Shown one piece after another: positions 43,688-52,269 of a stretch of DNA of 64,000 bases. The notes beneath the pieces are model-generated. The model searched no databases and was not told the DNA's origin. It saw only the letters and a program-made list of their open reading frames with translations. Each line of letters opens with the position of its first letter. Position 1 is the stretch's first letter. The position numbers were made by a program, and so were the translations under genes. Source of the stretch: Pseudoalteromonas arctica A 37-1-2 (GTDB taxonomy: Bacteria > Pseudomonadota > Gammaproteobacteria > Enterobacterales > Alteromonadaceae); contig NZ_CP011025.1 in the NCBI RefSeq assembly GCF_000238395.3, positions 1,984,001-2,048,000 on the forward strand, in the 5' to 3' direction.

Positions 43688-44569
43688 ATGCAAACTCCTA
43701 TTCGTGGCCTTCGCTCTTTTTGCTTTGCCGCAAGAAGCCTAAGTTTTAAGCATGCAGCTAATGAGCTGTACTTAACGCCGTCTGCGGTAAGCCATCAAAT
43801 AAAACAACTTGAAGAACAACTTGGTATTGAACTTTTTCAACGTAAAACGCGTTCAATTAGCTTAACCACAGCGGGTAAAAACTTTTTTGATGCAGTGTCT
43901 CCTATCATCACAATGTTAGAGGGCACCATTAACGAGTTTAGTCAGATGCAGCAAAATACAAATTTGACAATTACGTTGCCTGAGTTTTTTGCCAGCGAGC
44001 TACTCATGCCTAAATTAAGTGAGTGGACGTCAGAGCACCCTAATATAAACCTGCAAATGGACACGCTTAAAACACGCAAAGAGTTAACGCGTCATAGCGA
44101 TTTATCTATTGTATTGTCCTCTGGTAAACCTACAGAAGGATTAGCAACAGAGTTGTTTAACCTTGAATATATTCCTGCATGTAATAAAAAATTGCTCGAT
44201 CAATGGAAAGACGATCATCGTCAAGCGCTTAACCAAGTTCCGCTGATCCTCCACAAAGCTCGCCCTTGGGCATGGCACCAGTGGGCCGAAAAAGCGGGTA
44301 TTGATGACTTTTCTCCTTCGCAGATTATTCAAATAGATAGCATGTTTGGTGTAGCGCGTGCAGCGCAGCAAGGCATGGGCATTGCGCTTATTCCACTGCC
44401 TATTAGTCAAAGCTGGTTAGATGAGCAATGGCTTTATAAATTATTCGAGCAGCCTTTAACAACTAAAGATAAATACTATTTAGTACAGCACGAATCAAGC
44501 ACGCTTAATCACCCGCTTGATTTATTTGCGAAGTGGGTTGTAAATACGTTTAGAAAAATCCAAGAATAA
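43688..44569 (+). CDS. LysR family transcriptional regulator
   Basis: The 293-residue protein has an N-terminal LysR winged helix: LRSFCFAARSLSFKHAANEL, YLTPSAVSHQIKQLEEQLGI and ELFQRKTRSISLTTAG, similar to the GcvA subgroup. The remaining 200 residues form the substrate-binding-protein-like effector domain. GGAAAAC precedes the ATG. Neither neighbour is divergently arranged in a way that betrays the target, so ligand and regulon are unknown. The upstream 240 bp are AT-rich with no clear operator. Confidence 0.88.
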   Translation: MQTPIRGLRSFCFAARSLSFKHAANELYLTPSAVSHQIKQLEEQLGIELFQRKTRSISLTTAGKNFFDAVSPIITMLEGTINEFSQMQQNTNLTITLPEFFASELLMPKLSEWTSEHPNINLQMDTLKTRKELTRHSDLSIVLSSGKPTEGLATELFNLEYIPACNKKLLDQWKDDHRQALNQVPLILHKARPWAWHQWAEKAGIDDFSPSQIIQIDSMFGVARAAQQGMGIALIPLPISQSWLDEQWLYKLFEQPLTTKDKYYLVQHESSTLNHPLDLFAKWVVNTFRKIQE

Positions 44570-44576
44570 TCCCCTA

Positions 44577-44631
44577 TTAGACGAGTTCATTAATAGAACC
44601 CACTCTGTGTTTTATTACTGAACTCGTCTAA
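44577..44631. repeat. 13-bp perfect inverted repeat after the LysR gene
   Basis: TTAGACGAGTTCA at 44577-44589 is the exact complement of TGAACTCGTCTAA at 44619-44631. The 29-base interior and lack of a T-run make it atypical for a terminator. It abuts the dispersed repeat that follows. Confidence 0.5.
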
Positions 44632-44791
44632 TACCAACCTGCATAAATCTTTGATCAATTTAACGAATTAAATTGCACTATTACGTCGTTAAAAATTTTT
44701 TATTTAGAACAACTAGATACAAAAATTTTTGCCTAGTTCTAGCGTAATTTTCTTAACGTTAAATAGACCCCATATATAAGAAGATTGGTAT
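44631..44791 (-). repeat. Dispersed 160-bp repeat, copy 2 (inverted)
   Basis: Ends are ATACCAAC and GATTGGTAT. Its reverse complement shares AGGCAAAAATTT, TAGTT-TTCTAAAT and AAATTTTTAACG blocks, in the same order, with the copies at 13151 and 57680. It is the most diverged of the three. Confidence 0.65.
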
Positions 44792-45029
44792 AACTCCCTG
44801 CAAATTTGAATAATATTTTTTATTTAAATACATAAACTTAACGCCGAGCGTTAGACTAAAGTCTATAGTTTAATTTTTTTCACTCATTGGTTTCATTTTT
44901 ATCGTTTGTCGAAAATAAAGTTAAATATTAAAGTTACTTCATCAGCTCAAAACAACTTAGTTAATTTGTTTTTTAAGAGCAATAAATGCAACCTTTTGAG
45001 TTTTAGTAACTCAAACTTAGCAGTGAAAA

Positions 45030-45540
45030 GAATCTTATATTGTGTGTGTAAGATGTTGTCAGTGTGAAAAAGCGGTTCAAGTTAGGTGGTGACTTGGCTT
45101 GAACTGTTTTTATTCTTGGCTCAACCACATGATATGCATTACAAAGCTACTAAAGCGTAGCAAACCGAATCTTTATATTGTGTGTGAAGATGTTGTCAGT
45201 GTGAAAAAGCGGTTCAAGTTAGGTGGTGACTTGGCTTGAACTGTTTTTATTTTTGGCACAAACCACATGATATGCATTACCAGGCTACTAAAGCGTAGCA
45301 AACAGAATCTTTATATTGTGTGTGAAGATGTTGTCAGTGTGAAAAAGCGGTTCAAGTTAGGTGGTGACTTGGCTTGAACTGTTTTTATTCTTGGCTCAAC
45401 CACATGATATGCATTACAAGGCTACGTAAGCGTAGTAAACAGAATCTTTATATTGTGTGTGAAGATGTTGTCAGTGTGAAAAGCGGTTCAAGTTAGGTGG
45501 TGACTTGGCTTGGACTGTTTTTATTATTAAGCACATACAT
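45030..45540 (+). repeat. Four tandem units of about 137 bp with terminator-like hairpins (candidate sRNA array)
   Basis: Units start at 45030, 45167, 45305 and 45442, each with GAATCTT-TATATTGTGTGTG; the fourth is shorter. Each holds CGGTTCAAG and CTTGAACTG (9-bp stem) followed by TTTTTATT, as at 45073-45111 in unit 1. Between units 1-2, 2-3 and 3-4 lies a small hairpin of the type GCTAC-TAAAGC-GTAGC. Substitutions in the stems preserve pairing. No ORF longer than a few codons is shared. The layout fits tandem small RNA genes of roughly 70 nt with a TATATT -10 box, which is inference. Confidence 0.75.
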
Positions 45541-45570
45541 AATATAGTTATATACTGGTTAATACCTTTT

Positions 45571-45606
45571 AAAAAGCCCCGTAAGTTATAACTTACGGGG
45601 CTTTTT
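45571..45606. terminator. Bidirectional terminator, perfect 18-bp palindrome
   Basis: AAAAAGCCCCGTAAGTTA and its exact complement abut with no spacer. T-runs occur on both strands. It ends the minus-strand solute-binding gene and the tandem-repeat region. Confidence 0.9.
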
Positions 45607-45609
45607 TAG

Positions 45610-46386
45610 TTAATTTTTTATTTGATACTCTTTTTTTAATTTACTTATTTGCACTTTATGTGAAAGCAAGAATGTATCAAATTTCTTAACTACCTCAGGG
45701 TAGTCAATCGACGATAATAAAAAGGCTTGTAAATCTGTCGGCAATTCGTTTTGAAAATAAACGGGTCGGGTTAATTTGAAATATTTAACAATATTATAGT
45801 TTAATACATCGTTAGATATGTAAATACACTCCACTCGCTCTTTTAAAAGCATCTCTATTAATTCCATTACGTTAGCGGTTTCAATTAGCTCAACGTTTTT
45901 GTTATTCATTAAAGGTTTAAAGCTTTTAGACGTAAACCCTCTCACCGTTGCAAAACTAACGCATTCATCAATAGTGATATTTTTATTTAAACTCGCAATA
46001 CCCGTTTTAGTCACAACGGTTGGCTGCGAATAAATAATTTCATTTAAATCACCAAAGGAAGCTTTATAACTTGGTTTCCATTGAGGGTTATCTGGATATT
46101 TAAAATCAACATGATGGTGATCAATGAATTCTTTATAAAGACGATTAATTGGCAGCGTGTAAAACTCAAATTCAAAATCGTGCTGCTGTGCAAATAAAGT
46201 GAGCAACTCTTCACTGAAGCCATAATAGTCAGCACCATTTGTTCCACTACCATCAAAGTAAGGTAGATACTCTATATTCTCTACGCCGACGACATAGTGG
46301 GTTGCCGACTTAGCATCGGTAATAAAAATTAATAAAGCTAAAGGCAAATACATTAACTGCGTCGTTATTTTTATAAATTGATTCAT
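45610..46386 (-). CDS. Periplasmic solute-binding protein, family 3-like
   Basis: A signal peptide (YLPLALLIFITDAKSA) precedes about 230 residues with the layout of amino-acid-type solute-binding proteins: YLPYFDGSGTNGADYYGFSE near the start, then LLTLFAQQHDFEFEFYTLPI, and a second lobe with VSFATVRGFTSKSF. It stands alone with no transporter genes beside it, as do many such orphan proteins in Alteromonadales that may serve sensing. No ligand can be deduced. Confidence 0.75.
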   Translation of the reverse strand: MNQFIKITTQLMYLPLALLIFITDAKSATHYVVGVENIEYLPYFDGSGTNGADYYGFSEELLTLFAQQHDFEFEFYTLPINRLYKEFIDHHHVDFKYPDNPQWKPSYKASFGDLNEIIYSQPTVVTKTGIASLNKNITIDECVSFATVRGFTSKSFKPLMNNKNVELIETANVMELIEMLLKERVECIYISNDVLNYNIVKYFKLTRPVYFQNELPTDLQAFLLSSIDYPEVVKKFDTFLLSHKVQISKLKKEYQIKN

Positions 46387-46478
46387 TTACAACCTAAGTA
46401 ATATTATTGATGTGTAGCTCAACGCTTTAATTTTAACAAATTTGCAAAGAATATGATAAATCTATTTTATTTTATGCA

Positions 46479-46506
46479 AAAAAAAGCCTGATTAAAATCA
46501 GGCTTT
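46479..46506 (-). terminator. Terminator of the MsrA-Trx-MsrB gene
   Basis: AAAGCCTGATT and AATCAGGCTTT type arms pair around a short loop; the minus strand continues with a long T-run. Confidence 0.85.
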
Positions 46507-46520
46507 ACAAAGTAAAAGGT

Positions 46521-47810
46521 TTAGCTTTTATCTCTTGGTACAAAATCGAGTACTGTTGCGTTTATACAGTAGCGGTCTGTGCCTCTAGGGCCTTCTCCTG
46601 GGAATAAATGACCAAGATGAATACCTGTACTTTTAGAACGAAGCTCAATACGTGTTATTCCCCAACTGCTATCGTCATGCTGCGTTACACTACTTTTTAC
46701 TGGGTGCTTAAACGACAACCAACCAGTACCGGAGTTAAACCTATCGCTTGTATCAAATAGTGGCTCTCCACTTAATTTATCAACAAAAGTACCATCAGGT
46801 GTATTTTTAAACTCTTTGTACTCTTTACAATAAGGTCTATCTGTTCGTGCATCGAATGCAACTTTATAAGCATCACTGTTACCTAATTTAAAAGCGCCTA
46901 ATGCTTTATAAAACTCTTCAGGTGTTGCATAGCCTTGACGGCCATATACCTCAACGCCATTTTCTAGAAACAAAATAGTCGGCGTTGCCCACGTGGCTGA
47001 CTTAATAGTTAAATCATTAAGTTGGTCAGCATGACGAAATGTCATAGGTATTGTGCCTTTGTAATCATTTGCGACTGCTTTTTTAAATTTTTCACAGTAC
47101 GGGCAGTAATCACGAGAATCAAGTACCACTATTTGCTTACCTGCGAGCAAAGCACTATTGTCTGCTTTTTCTACGGGTGTTTTATTAAAAACTACGCCTG
47201 TAGAATGATCGGGGCAATAGCCATTAGGGTTCTTTTCTAGATAATTTTGGTGATATTCTTCTGCCGATACAAAACCTGTAAGCGGTTTAATAACCGTTTC
47301 GATTTTGCCGTAGCTCGCATCAGTTAAAAGCTGCTGATATTGCGATTTAACTTGCTCAGCTACTTTAGCTTGTGCATCAGTAGTCGTTAATACAATTGAA
47401 CGATATTGCGTACCGATGTCGTTACCTTGGCGATTTTTTTGCGTAGGATCGTGACTTTCAAAATAGTTTTTTAAGAGTTCTTCTGCTGAAATTATATTGC
47501 TGTTATACATAACTTGCACAACTTCAGCATAATTGTCCTCGTCAAAACGACGAGACTGATCAGTAATATTTCTGTACGTTGCTTTAAACCCATTACCGTC
47601 AGCATAACCCGACTCAGCATCAATAACGCCATTAAGCGCTTCGTAGCGTTTTTCTGCTCCCCAAAAACAACCAGACCCCAGTACAATGGTTTCTACATGC
47701 ATGGTGGCTTCTACAGTACTGTGTTCTACCTTTTCCATAGATAAAGCAAAGCTGCCTGCGCTAAATATAATAGCAGCGCCTGATAAATATAATAAATGCT
47801 GGTGTTTCAT
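46521..47810 (-). CDS. MsrA-thioredoxin-MsrB fusion, methionine sulfoxide reductase
   Basis: The start is the ATG at 47810, since GAGGT lies 6 bp upstream and overlaps the earlier in-frame ATGs. The 429-residue protein opens with a signal or anchor helix. Domain 1 is MsrA with nucleophile Cys48 in SGCFWGAEKRYE. Domain 2 is thioredoxin-like with Cys236-Pro-Tyr-Cys239. Domain 3 is MsrB with Cys415 in DRYCINATVLDFVP and HLGHLFPGEGP; the MsrB zinc cysteines appear absent. It should repair S- and R-methionine sulfoxides of envelope proteins with a built-in reductant. The order differs from Neisseria PilB (Trx-MsrA-MsrB). Confidence 0.88.
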   Translation of the reverse strand: MKHQHLLYLSGAAIIFSAGSFALSMEKVEHSTVEATMHVETIVLGSGCFWGAEKRYEALNGVIDAESGYADGNGFKATYRNITDQSRRFDEDNYAEVVQVMYNSNIISAEELLKNYFESHDPTQKNRQGNDIGTQYRSIVLTTTDAQAKVAEQVKSQYQQLLTDASYGKIETVIKPLTGFVSAEEYHQNYLEKNPNGYCPDHSTGVVFNKTPVEKADNSALLAGKQIVVLDSRDYCPYCEKFKKAVANDYKGTIPMTFRHADQLNDLTIKSATWATPTILFLENGVEVYGRQGYATPEEFYKALGAFKLGNSDAYKVAFDARTDRPYCKEYKEFKNTPDGTFVDKLSGEPLFDTSDRFNSGTGWLSFKHPVKSSVTQHDDSSWGITRIELRSKSTGIHLGHLFPGEGPRGTDRYCINATVLDFVPRDKS

Positions 47811-48066
47811 AAAGTACCTCATAAACAAGTGCGTGCTAATTAAGACCTCCTTATCTTAATTTTCATTTCAACCTAATTACTTATTTAGTACGAAATGTAT
47901 TAAGTTTTAGTCCTCAATAAGTTAAATACGATTAATTGAATATAAAAACACTCTTAAAGTAAGCTGGGTAAATAAACACTAAACATAACCACTTAGTCGC
48001 AATGGTGTAAATAAATTAATAAAACTGTGTTACGTTTAAATTATGTTGTACAAATAGGTTTATTTA

Positions 48067-48732
48067 ATGAAGCCAGCTCCCCATATTTATGCATTAACAA
48101 ACAGTAGTTTACTACTTGATGCATCGCATTTAGACGCTACAGATAGACTCTCTATTCAAAAGAAAATTTGGGCTTTAACCAGCCACTGTAAATGCACTGA
48201 TGAATTTACCGATTTGGTGCCGGCCATGAACTCGCTCACTCTCTATTTAAAATCAGGTAAACACTTAAATAAGTGGTTACAAGTGCTACCTTCGCTGTGG
48301 AATGATATTAAAACGAGTACTTTTAAGGGGCAGCATCACTTAATCGAAACCATATACAAGGGGGAGGATATTAATTACGTGGCTCGTTATCATAATTTAA
48401 GCGCTGATGAGGTTATTAATATTCATATTAAAACCAAGTACCACGTTTTATTTTTAGGCTTTCAGCCCGGTTTTGCTTACCTACATGGCTTAGATGAGCA
48501 ATTACATACGCCAAGGCGTGATGAGCCACGCATTAAAGTTCCTAAAGGCTCTGTTGCGATAGGTGCTGAACAAACCGGAATTTACCCCGCAGATACCCCT
48601 GGTGGTTGGCATATAATAGGTCATACAGATACTGCTTTGTTTGATTCGACCTCGGAGCAACCTTGTTTAATTCAACCAGGCGATACGCTTGAATTTGTTC
48701 CGCTAGTTAATAAAGGAGCAACTCATGATTAA
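48067..48732 (+). CDS. pxpB: 5-oxoprolinase subunit PxpB (KipI-like)
   Basis: PxpB forms the ATP-using 5-oxoprolinase with PxpA and PxpC, opening pyroglutamate to glutamate. The 221-residue protein has the KipI/allophanate hydrolase subunit 1 features GFQPGFAYLHGLDEQLHTPR, VPKGSVAIGAEQTGIYPADT and PGGWHIIGHT. It overlaps pxpC by 8 bp. A pxpA gene (LamB/YcsF type) is not in the window. The homologue KipI inhibits a kinase in Bacillus, but pairing with pxpC and pcp favours the metabolic role. Confidence 0.9.
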   Translation: MKPAPHIYALTNSSLLLDASHLDATDRLSIQKKIWALTSHCKCTDEFTDLVPAMNSLTLYLKSGKHLNKWLQVLPSLWNDIKTSTFKGQHHLIETIYKGEDINYVARYHNLSADEVINIHIKTKYHVLFLGFQPGFAYLHGLDEQLHTPRRDEPRIKVPKGSVAIGAEQTGIYPADTPGGWHIIGHTDTALFDSTSEQPCLIQPGDTLEFVPLVNKGATHD

Positions 48733-49651
48733 AGTACTTAAAAGTGGTGTATTACTTACAATTCAAGATTTTGGCCGTGATGGCTACCGCCATCTAGGTG
48801 TAAGCAAAGCGGGCAGCTTAGACCCCTTTGCACAAATAATTGCTAATAGATTACTTAACAATAACGACAATGATGCCGTTTTAGAAATAACTGTTGGTCT
48901 GTGCGAGCTGGAATTCACCTGCGACACAGTAATTGCGCTTCATGGTGCAGATTTGCAAGCAACCCTTGATGGACAAGCAATTTACCCTGGTTGGACATAC
49001 ACAGTAAAAAACAAACAAGTACTGAGCTTTGCTACTGGTAGAGCTGGATTAAGAGCTTATTTAGCAGTGAAAGGCGGTATACAAAACACTCAGGTTATGG
49101 GCTCTAAATCTACAGATTTAAACGCATGTTTTGGTGGTATTGAAGGTAGAGCTCTCGCCACTGGTGATGAAATACCTATTACTCCTTATTATGGAGAGTT
49201 TATAAAAGTAGGCGCAATTGCTCCCGCCCAGCGCAAGCTTATACGACTGCACCCAAGTCCTCATGCTAATTTATTAGGCGAGCCTTTACTTAACAACTTT
49301 GTATCTACCGCATTTAAAGTTAGTAGTAACAGCAACCGAATGGGCGTAAGGCTTGAGCATAAAAATAATTTGGTACATTCGCACTCTTTGCCATCACTAG
49401 GGGTGAGTCCTGGGAGTATTCAACTGCCACCAAGTGGAGAGCCTATTGTGCTACTTAACGATGGTCAAACAACCGGGGGTTACCCTCTTTTAGGGACTGT
49501 AATTGAAGCCGACTTACATCAATTTGCACAATTTAGACCTTTAGATACTGTTGAATTTAAATATGTAACGTTTGAAGAAGCAGCAAAGGCGAAGCAGAAA
49601 CTTGACGGGCATCTACATCAATTTAGCCTTGCACTTAAAAATAACCTATAA
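48725..49651 (+). CDS. pxpC: 5-oxoprolinase subunit PxpC (KipA-like)
   Basis: The 308-residue protein is of the KipA/biotin-dependent carboxyltransferase-like family: LLTIQDFGRDGYRHLGVSKA, GSLDPFAQIIANRLLNN, NSNRMGVRLE and LNDGQTTGGYPLLGTVIEAD. It acts with PxpB in 5-oxoproline hydrolysis. The ATG lies inside the pxpB end (8-bp overlap), which suggests coupled translation. The pyroglutamyl peptidase gene follows 122 bp later. Confidence 0.9.
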   Translation: MIKVLKSGVLLTIQDFGRDGYRHLGVSKAGSLDPFAQIIANRLLNNNDNDAVLEITVGLCELEFTCDTVIALHGADLQATLDGQAIYPGWTYTVKNKQVLSFATGRAGLRAYLAVKGGIQNTQVMGSKSTDLNACFGGIEGRALATGDEIPITPYYGEFIKVGAIAPAQRKLIRLHPSPHANLLGEPLLNNFVSTAFKVSSNSNRMGVRLEHKNNLVHSHSLPSLGVSPGSIQLPPSGEPIVLLNDGQTTGGYPLLGTVIEADLHQFAQFRPLDTVEFKYVTFEEAAKAKQKLDGHLHQFSLALKNNL

Positions 49652-49773
49652 AATATTCTAGAATCAACACGTCCTAGATTTAAAAAATAGGTACCATGTA
49701 ATAAAGGTTCAAATTCCGACGGCCGTTACCTTACTCGCCGTTAATATTATTTTAATGTATAGCTTGGTGTTTA

Positions 49774-50442
49774 ATGACTAAATCAACTTCTACTATGCCG
49801 TGTGTATTAATAACTGGCTTTGCTCCTTTTGGTGGCGAAGCTATCAATCCTTCTTGGCAAGCAGTGCAAAAACTTGATGAAACTATCATCATGAAACACA
49901 AAATATGCACACTAGAACTTGCCTGTGAATTTAATACGTCTATCAGTCAGCTTATAAACGCCATTGAGTCGCACAATCCGGCGGTTGTTTTATGTATAGG
50001 CCAAGCTGGTGGGCGCAGCGAAATATCAATTGAGCGTATTGCAATAAACGTTGACGATGCACGCATTAAAGACAATGCAGGTAAGCAGCCTATCGATACA
50101 CTAATAGAAAAAAATGGCCCTGATGCCTATTTCACAAACTTACCCATAAAGCGCATGTTACAAGCATTGCACAACAGCAATATACCTGCTGCCATTTCCA
50201 ATACAGCAGGTACGTATGTGTGTAATCACGTTATGTATGGTCTTATGCATTACATAAATGATCACTGCGCTGTAATGAAAGGTGGCTTTGTGCATATTCC
50301 TTATTTACCAAGCCAAGCTGTGCACCACAATGGCGCACCAAGCATGAGCGAAGAAACCGTTATTAATGCCCTGAGAGTTATGATTGCACAAGCTTTAAAC
50401 AATAATAGCGACGTAAAAATAGCAGCAGGAACTACGCATTAA
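49774..50442 (+). CDS. pcp: Pyroglutamyl-peptidase I
   Basis: Pcp removes N-terminal pyroglutamate from peptides. The 222-residue C15 peptidase has LITGFAPFGGEAINPSW, the catalytic Glu region GQAGGRSEISIERIAIN, the nucleophile Cys in NTAGTYVCNHVMYGLMHY and the His in GGFVHIPYLPSQ. Its product, free pyroglutamate, is the substrate of PxpABC, so the three genes form a scavenging route. The ATG at 49774 gives a slightly long N-terminus; a Met seven codons later also fits. Confidence 0.93.
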   Translation: MTKSTSTMPCVLITGFAPFGGEAINPSWQAVQKLDETIIMKHKICTLELACEFNTSISQLINAIESHNPAVVLCIGQAGGRSEISIERIAINVDDARIKDNAGKQPIDTLIEKNGPDAYFTNLPIKRMLQALHNSNIPAAISNTAGTYVCNHVMYGLMHYINDHCAVMKGGFVHIPYLPSQAVHHNGAPSMSEETVINALRVMIAQALNNNSDVKIAAGTTH

Positions 50443-50595
50443 CCACTTTGGTGCAATTACATCTAGCTTGGTGCATAAATTATTCTTAATTAATTGTAAA
50501 AGCTATGTGACTTGAGTAATTTTTTCTGATAAAACAAGGTTTCGCAGCACAGCAAATTGGCTCTGCTGCACACATAATAGGAATGAGGAGTTACT

Positions 50596-52269
50596 ATGTG
50601 TTCAATTTTTGGGGTATTAGATATTAAATCTGATCCCACTCAATTGCGTACCCAAGCAATTGAAATGTCAAAGCTGCTTAGACACCGTGGCCCAGATTGG
50701 TCTGGTGTATATGCATCTGAAAAAGCTATTTTAGTGCATGAGCGTTTAGCTATTGTTGGTGTATCAAGCGGTGCACAGCCTTTATACAATCCTGAAAAAA
50801 CAAATATTTTAGCGGTTAACGGTGAGATTTATAATCATAAAGAACTTGCAGCAGAGTTAGACGTTGATTTTACTTTTCAAACTCAATCAGACTGTGAAGT
50901 TATTTTAGCGCTGTATAAACAAAAAGGGCCTGACTTTTTAGATGACCTAAATGGCATTTTTGCATTTTGTTTATACGACGAAGAAAATGACGCCTACTTA
51001 ATTGGCCGTGACCATATTGGTATTATCCCGCTTTACACCGGTCACGACGAGCACGGTAACTTTTACGTTGCTTCTGAGCTAAAAGCACTTTCTCCAATTT
51101 GTAAGCATATTGAAGAATTTCCACCAGGGCATTACCTGTACAGCAAAGATGGCAAAATGACGCCTTATTACAAACGTGATTGGGAAACATTTGATGCAGT
51201 TAAAGATAACAGCGCAGAAGCGCAAGACGTTAAAGATGCATTAGAAGCGGCCGTTAAACGCCAATTAATGTGTGACGTGCCTTACGGTGTATTACTTTCT
51301 GGTGGTTTAGACTCATCGGTTATCTCTGCTATTACCCAGCGCTTTGCTGCAAAACGTATTGAAGATAACGACGAAAGCGATGCATGGTGGCCTAAGCTGC
51401 ATTCTTTTTCAGTAGGTCTTGAAGGCTCACCTGATTTAGCGGCTGCACAAAAAGTAGCTGACATGATTGGTACTATTCACCACCCTATCATTTTTACCAT
51501 TCAAGAAGGTATTGATGCATTACGTGAAGTGATTTACCACATAGAAACCTACGACGTAACAACAATTCGTGCCTCTACACCTATGTACCTAATGGCTCGC
51601 CAAATTAAAGCAATGGGCATTAAAATGGTGTTATCTGGCGAAGGTGCTGATGAGCTATTTGGTGGTTACTTATACTTCCATAAAGCCCCTAACGCACAAG
51701 AGTTTCATGAAGAGCTAAACCGTAAAGTATCAAAACTGCATATGTTTGACTGTTTACGTGCTAATAAATCAATGGCGGCATGGGGCGTAGAAGCACGTGT
51801 ACCGTTTCTTGATAAAGAATTTGTTGATGTTGCTATGCGTATCAACCCTGAAGCTAAAATGTGTAAAGATGGAAAAATTGAAAAACACATTTTACGTGAA
51901 GGCTTTGAAGGTTACTTACCTGATGAAGTGCTATGGCGTCAAAAAGAGCAGTTTTCAGATGGTGTTGGTTACAGCTGGATTGATACGTTAAAAGAGTTTG
52001 TAAACGAGCAAGTGAGCGATCAAGAGCTTGCAAATGCTAAATTTAAATACCCTATTAATACGCCAGATTCAAAAGAAGCTTACTACTACCGTACTATTTT
52101 TGAATCGCACTTCCCTGGTGATGCATCAGCTAAATGTGTACCTCATGGTAAGTCGGTAGCGTGTTCGACTCCTGAAGCACTTGCATGGGACGCATCGTTC
52201 CAAAACAATGCTGATCCATCAGGTCGTGCTGCTGGCGTTCATAACGACGCATATGCAAGCAAAGGTTAA
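50596..52269 (+). CDS. asnB: Asparagine synthase B (glutamine-hydrolysing)
   Basis: AsnB makes asparagine from aspartate, ATP and glutamine. The 557-residue length is close to E. coli AsnB (554). Cys2 (MCSIFGVLD) is the glutaminase nucleophile, with RHRGPDWSG and NGEIYNHKEL in the N-terminal amidotransferase domain. The synthetase domain has the ATP pyrophosphatase loop LLSGGLDSSVISA and SGEGADELFGGYLYFHKAP. A GAGGAG ribosome-binding site precedes the ATG. Monocistronic; a long hairpin follows. Confidence 0.96.
   Translation: MCSIFGVLDIKSDPTQLRTQAIEMSKLLRHRGPDWSGVYASEKAILVHERLAIVGVSSGAQPLYNPEKTNILAVNGEIYNHKELAAELDVDFTFQTQSDCEVILALYKQKGPDFLDDLNGIFAFCLYDEENDAYLIGRDHIGIIPLYTGHDEHGNFYVASELKALSPICKHIEEFPPGHYLYSKDGKMTPYYKRDWETFDAVKDNSAEAQDVKDALEAAVKRQLMCDVPYGVLLSGGLDSSVISAITQRFAAKRIEDNDESDAWWPKLHSFSVGLEGSPDLAAAQKVADMIGTIHHPIIFTIQEGIDALREVIYHIETYDVTTIRASTPMYLMARQIKAMGIKMVLSGEGADELFGGYLYFHKAPNAQEFHEELNRKVSKLHMFDCLRANKSMAAWGVEARVPFLDKEFVDVAMRINPEAKMCKDGKIEKHILREGFEGYLPDEVLWRQKEQFSDGVGYSWIDTLKEFVNEQVSDQELANAKFKYPINTPDSKEAYYYRTIFESHFPGDASAKCVPHGKSVACSTPEALAWDASFQNNADPSGRAAGVHNDAYASKG

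Noticed and set aside
45115-45145. Sigma-54 promoter (TTGGCAC-like) in the tandem units
   Set aside because: The spacing from TTGGC to the next GC is 18 rather than 10 bases and the motif is not conserved between units.
45030-45540. CRISPR array
   Set aside because: Units of about 137 bp are nearly identical over their full length, with no short repeat and unique spacer pattern and no cas genes.
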